Assembly (NCBI GenBank): GCA_011959805.1
Contig: BLMC01000003.1
Coordinates: 1-64,000 of the forward strand
DNA length: 64,000 nt
Source of the DNA: Lachnospiraceae bacterium
Lineage (GTDB): Bacteria > Bacillota > Clostridia > Lachnospirales > Lachnospiraceae
Reading direction: 5' to 3'
Position 1 is the stretch's first letter, and every line of letters begins with the position of its first letter. The position numbers were made by a program, and so were the translations under genes. Shown piece after piece: positions 62,850 to 64,000 of this stretch. The notes beneath the pieces are model-generated. The model was given only the letters and a program-made list of their open reading frames with translations, did not search any database and was not told the origin of the DNA.

Positions 62850-64000
62850 ATGGGAGAAATAGAAAAACAACGGATTGCAGCATTGCAAAAGCTGCTCAAA
62901 GAGGCAGGGATTGACTATTATATTGTGCCAACGGCAGATTATCACAACTCAGAGTATGTCAATGCACATTTTAAGATGCGAGAGTTTTTGTCTGGATTTA
63001 CTGGATCGGCTGGAACGCTTGTGGTGAGTGCCAAAGAGGCAGGTCTTTGGACAGACGGTAGATATTTTGTGCAGGCGGAGAATGAGTTGCAAGGCTCTGG
63101 AATTGTCTTATATAAAATGCTGGAAGAGGGCGTTCCAAAAATCGAGGAATATTTGGAAAGAAATGTTACAGATGGTCAGACAATTGGTTTTGATGGCAGG
63201 GTTGTGGACGCTTTTTTTGGAAAAGAACTGGAAAAGACATTTGCCGGGAAAGATATAACTTTTGTATATGATAAGGATATTGCGGCGCAGCTTTGGCAGG
63301 ATAGGCCGGCAAGACCTGTAAGCAAACTTTGGATTGTGTCTGAGGAAAATTGCGGTATGAGTGTCGCAGATAAACTGACCAAGGTTCGTGAAAAAATGGC
63401 AGAAGAAGGGGCAAAGTATCTTCTGATCTCAAAGTTGGATGATATTATGTGGCTTTATAATATTCGGGCAAATGATGTTGATTGTAATCCAGTAGCGCTT
63501 TCTTATACGTATGTTTCAAAGGACAAAGCAGTATTATTTATTCAGACAGAAGCGTTGACAGAGGAAGCGAAGCTGCATTTTGAGAAGAGCGATGTACTTT
63601 GTGAAGACTATGACAATATTGCAGAGTATCTTAAAACGTGTGACATGCGTGGAAAAGTGTGGTGTTCGGGAGCAGATATCAGCTATATGCTCTATAAGGT
63701 GGTTCAAAACCGTACAGAACTTGTGGACAAAAAAAATCCGACAGAGCTGTTGAAAGCAATCAAGAATCCTGTTGAACTGGAACATATCAGAGAGTGTTAC
63801 TTGAAAGATAGTGCTGTTTTGACAAAGTTTCTTTTTTGGATGAAAGAAAATGTGGGGAAAGTTTCGATGGATGAACGAAGTGTAGCTGCGAAGTTGGATA
63901 GTATGAGAGCGAAAATTCCAGGTTTTCTTGACTTGTCTTTTCCAACAATCAGTGCCTACAAGGCCAATGCAGCGATGGCACATTACAGTGCGACTCCAGA
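62850..64000 (+). CDS. Aminopeptidase P family protein (M24B), 3' end beyond the window
   Basis: At least 383 codons without a stop to the window end. Start MGEIEKQRIAALQKLLKEAG with TGGAGG upstream, 16 bp after deoC. The N-terminal creatinase-like domain is clear: YYIVPTADYHNSEYVNAHFK, REFLSGFTGSAGTLVVS and GLWTDGRYFVQAE. A second N-terminal domain follows (about 160-310) and the pita-bread catalytic domain has begun (KAIKNPVELEHIRECYLKDS). The five metal ligands would lie past the end. It releases N-terminal residues next to proline. Confidence 0.88.
   Translation, partial: MGEIEKQRIAALQKLLKEAGIDYYIVPTADYHNSEYVNAHFKMREFLSGFTGSAGTLVVSAKEAGLWTDGRYFVQAENELQGSGIVLYKMLEEGVPKIEEYLERNVTDGQTIGFDGRVVDAFFGKELEKTFAGKDITFVYDKDIAAQLWQDRPARPVSKLWIVSEENCGMSVADKLTKVREKMAEEGAKYLLISKLDDIMWLYNIRANDVDCNPVALSYTYVSKDKAVLFIQTEALTEEAKLHFEKSDVLCEDYDNIAEYLKTCDMRGKVWCSGADISYMLYKVVQNRTELVDKKNPTELLKAIKNPVELEHIRECYLKDSAVLTKFLFWMKENVGKVSMDERSVAAKLDSMRAKIPGFLDLSFPTISAYKANAAMAHYSATP

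Overview
The window looks like chromosome from an anaerobic, spore-forming, low-GC Gram-positive bacterium of the class Clostridia, most likely Lachnospiraceae. The basis is AT-rich intergenic DNA, strong AGGAGG-type ribosome binding sites, an oxygen-sensitive class III ribonucleotide reductase (NrdD/NrdG) with an NrdR site, a monomeric [FeFe] hydrogenase, a flavodiiron protein, sporulation genes (spoVAF, cotJABC, a SleB-type hydrolase) and a cobalamin methionine synthase split from its activation domain. No rRNA, tRNA, CRISPR array, integrase or transposase gene was seen. The family-level taxonomic placement is inference.

Layout. 0.2-8.5 kb: miaB, a SulP/STAS anion transporter, a REC-GGDEF-EAL signalling protein overlapping larB, then larC and a HAD phosphatase. 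8.5-10.4 kb: a small Cro-type regulator and an unknown gene divergent around a perfect palindrome, then an unknown protein with two FliD-like repeats. 10.6-16.8 kb: an operon with a lipoprotein (beta-propeller fused to a sugar-type solute-binding domain), two sugar-ABC permeases and an HlyD-like adaptor with a long Asp/Asn/Thr-rich insert, but no ATPase. 17-22 kb: nrdD-nrdG-dut and enolase. 22.4-26.6 kb: flavodiiron protein, a K+/H+ antiporter on the minus strand, and two tiny membrane-protein genes. 26.8-30.2 kb: a DUF4303 protein coupled to a glycogen debranching enzyme, plus an unknown gene. 30.4-36.5 kb: hydrogenase, gltX, a UvrD-type helicase, DUF2225 and DUF1292 proteins. 36.7-40.1 kb: a sirtuin-like protein and a GlgX-like GH13 protein, both lacking key catalytic residues, and a DUF5662 protein. 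40.2-43.8 kb: a Cys-rich small protein, the methionine-synthase activation protein and metH. 44-50 kb: gltBD. 50.3-54 kb: a small secreted repeat protein, spoVAF, a decayed regulator and cotJABC. 54.2-64 kb: apbE, a membrane-anchored GH25 protein, an AP2-like protein, a SleB-type hydrolase, a HipA-like kinase, thrC, a small membrane protein, deoC and the 5' part of an aminopeptidase P.

Most of this is housekeeping. The parts that stand out are: (i) two adjacent pseudoenzymes, a sirtuin without its catalytic His and a GH13 protein without nucleophile or the HD pair; (ii) the propeller/solute-binding/permease/HlyD operon; (iii) a short palindromic element present twice in opposite orientation and flanked by 6-7 bp direct repeats, so MITE-like; (iv) a second dispersed intergenic repeat present three times; (v) several palindromic candidate operators and leader structures; and (vi) two 47-48-residue membrane proteins.

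Connections between genes: NrdD/NrdG/Dut supply and protect dNTP pools; the activation protein and MetH form a split cobalamin methionine synthase; GltB/GltD assimilate ammonia; the debranching enzyme (and perhaps the inactive GlgX-like protein) belong to glycogen turnover; LarB/LarC make the nickel-pincer cofactor, although larA and larE are not in the window.
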